Shown here piece by piece: positions 63,018-64,000 of a stretch of DNA of 64,000 bases (position 1 is the first letter of the stretch; every line of letters begins with the position of its first letter). A program made the position numbers and the translations under genes. Origin of the DNA: Sphingobacteriaceae bacterium (GTDB lineage: Bacteria; Bacteroidota; Bacteroidia; B-17B0; Aurantibacillaceae); contig NVQB01000001.1 in NCBI GenBank assembly GCA_002319075.1, positions 1,488,001 to 1,552,000 of the forward strand, written 5' to 3'. The notes under the pieces were generated by a model. That model saw only the letters and a list, made by a program, of their open reading frames with translations. It was not told the DNA's origin and did not search any database.

Positions 63018-64000
63018 TTACTCTATAAATTTTTTATACCACATCGCCAGATTGGAAACATTCCAGAGTTCATTGCTGTTACCAGGTGCTTTTAGCCTCT
63101 GAAGATATTCTGCAGAAAAGGTATTTGTGTTACGATTGAATGACTCGACAGCATCGATACAAGTGTTCTTAAAGTCTTTATTTGAGAACAATCTTTCTAA
63201 AGGCACAGAGAAACTATCCTTTTTTCTGTAAATAATTTCATCGGGTATAATACCTTCGTAGGCTTTCTTCAAAATATATTTGTCCTGGTTATTTTTGCTT
63301 TTGAGATGCGGTGGTATTCGCATGGCGTAATCAACAACATCAATGTCTAAAAAAGGATTTCTCCCTTCTACCGAAGCGGCCATTGTCATTCTGTCGAGCC
63401 TTGCCAGTAACATATCCGGAAGGCGATGATGGATATCGGCTGAAGTCATCCAATCATAACTTTCAGAATTACCTGATTTTTGAAAGGATCTAAATACTGA
63501 TTCAATAGAATTAAAGGAATTATACTCCGCTATTCTTGCGAGAAAATCACGACTTAAGATTTGCTTTTTTTCATGTTCCGAACGTAACTCAGTTCCACTC
63601 CAGAATACAGGTTGATCACTCTTAATCTTTTGGTACCAGCTGTGATAATAAGGTCTTTTATTTTTAAGTCCGAAATTTCTATGAAAAAATTCTGCTACCC
63701 TTGCTAAGTGAGGCCGACCATTCATTACGCTTTGAAACTGTCGCGAAATGTTCCACAATTGATATCCGATAAAAAGTTCATCGCTTCCTTCACCTCCAAG
63801 TAATACTTTAACCCCTTGGGCGCGTGCAACTTTACTAACATAATAGATAGGGATATTAGCGGGGTCGCCGATTGGCTCATCCTGATAATAAACCATCTCT
63901 GGAAAAAAATCAATGAACTCTTTATCGCTTATTGCTAATTCATGATAATCAGCATTAAATTTAGTTGCCACCCTGCGTGCATATTCAAATTCGTTTTTAT
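63018..64000 (-). CDS. Asparagine synthase (glutamine-hydrolysing), C-terminal part, cut by window edge
   Basis: The last about 327 codons are visible; the frame continues past 64000 (KNEFEYARRVATKFNADYHEL at the edge), so the start and any class II glutaminase domain lie outside. ATP-PPase synthase features: LLGGEGSDELFIGYQ, DMLLARLDRMTMAASVEGRNPFLD and DKYILKKAYEGIIPDEIIYRKKDSFSVPL. It makes asparagine from aspartate; in a polysaccharide cluster such genes may amidate sugars or peptides instead. Convergent with the TerC gene. Confidence 0.88.
   Translation of the reverse strand, partial: KNEFEYARRVATKFNADYHELAISDKEFIDFFPEMVYYQDEPIGDPANIPIYYVSKVARAQGVKVLLGGEGSDELFIGYQLWNISRQFQSVMNGRPHLARVAEFFHRNFGLKNKRPYYHSWYQKIKSDQPVFWSGTELRSEHEKKQILSRDFLARIAEYNSFNSIESVFRSFQKSGNSESYDWMTSADIHHRLPDMLLARLDRMTMAASVEGRNPFLDIDVVDYAMRIPPHLKSKNNQDKYILKKAYEGIIPDEIIYRKKDSFSVPLERLFSNKDFKNTCIDAVESFNRNTNTFSAEYLQRLKAPGNSNELWNVSNLAMWYKKFIE

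Overview
The window is chromosomal DNA of a free-living member of the Bacteroidota. The lineage is indicated by an SprA-type type IX secretion (T9SS) translocon component of 2515 residues, proteins with T9SS C-terminal sorting domains, a TonB-dependent receptor with an N-terminal carboxypeptidase-regulatory-like domain, glutamine synthetase III, BshC (bacillithiol), GWxTD and DUF4783 proteins, and repeated -7 promoter boxes of the form TAnnTTTG close to start codons. Base composition is AT-rich and fairly even. I see no rRNA, tRNA, CRISPR array, prophage or intact insertion sequence. The genus cannot be read from the sequence.

Layout. 1-350: 5' part of a secreted T9SS-type protein (minus). 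434-2400: kdsB-queA operon (minus). 2490-5812: DUF1571-like secreted protein, M42 peptidase, IMPACT/YigZ protein, and a secreted protein that looks like an inactivated metalloprotease. 5813-8472: 16-bp tandem repeat, terminator and glutamine synthetase III. 8473-13700: large T9SS cargo and a divergent TonB-dependent receptor. 13821-20537 (plus): cobalamin adenosyltransferase, thiolase, upp-bshC, a second T9SS cargo, and a pair of SCO-like proteins, the first lacking the CXXXC copper/redox motif. 20649-25326 (minus): three tandem paralogous thioredoxin-fold secreted proteins. 25373-28234: COG4324 aminopeptidase, secreted unknown, VanZ, gcvH. 28310-38742 (minus): maeB-ruvA-sprA operon. 38883-42494: large NtrY-like histidine kinase. 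42646-45150: TMTC-like multi-TM/TPR protein with an insertion rich in EF-hand-like loops. 45150-45610: degenerate repeat region between two terminators. 45611-50147: sucD, rnhA, GWxTD lipoprotein, DUF2461, and the DUF486/MarC pair. 50251-53209: double CbxX/CfxQ AAA+ ATPase followed by a 2-TM channel-like protein. 53232-53733: decayed toxin-antitoxin pair. 53745-57029: glycosyltransferase, DUF1801, nadC, DUF4783, rlmH. 57034-57655: tandem array of 53/82-bp units. 57779-58843: CHASE3-like/HisKA protein without an ATPase domain. 59197-61946: PspC-PadR-small secreted protein operon behind a perfect palindrome. 62197-64000: TerC protein and the C-terminal part of an asparagine synthase.

How the genes work together. 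Much of the window serves the cell envelope. SprA would export the T9SS cargoes, TonB and SCO proteins handle uptake and metal/redox tasks, KdsB feeds LPS core synthesis, and PspC, TerC and VanZ proteins are membrane-associated. The rest is housekeeping: glutamine synthesis, malic enzyme, succinyl-CoA synthetase, NAD and queuosine synthesis, rRNA methylation. The most promising novel points are the PadR-like operator over the promoter at 62055-62097, the EF-hand-bearing TMTC-like protein, the double AAA+/channel-like pair, and the dispersed tandem-repeat family at 45 and 57 kb.
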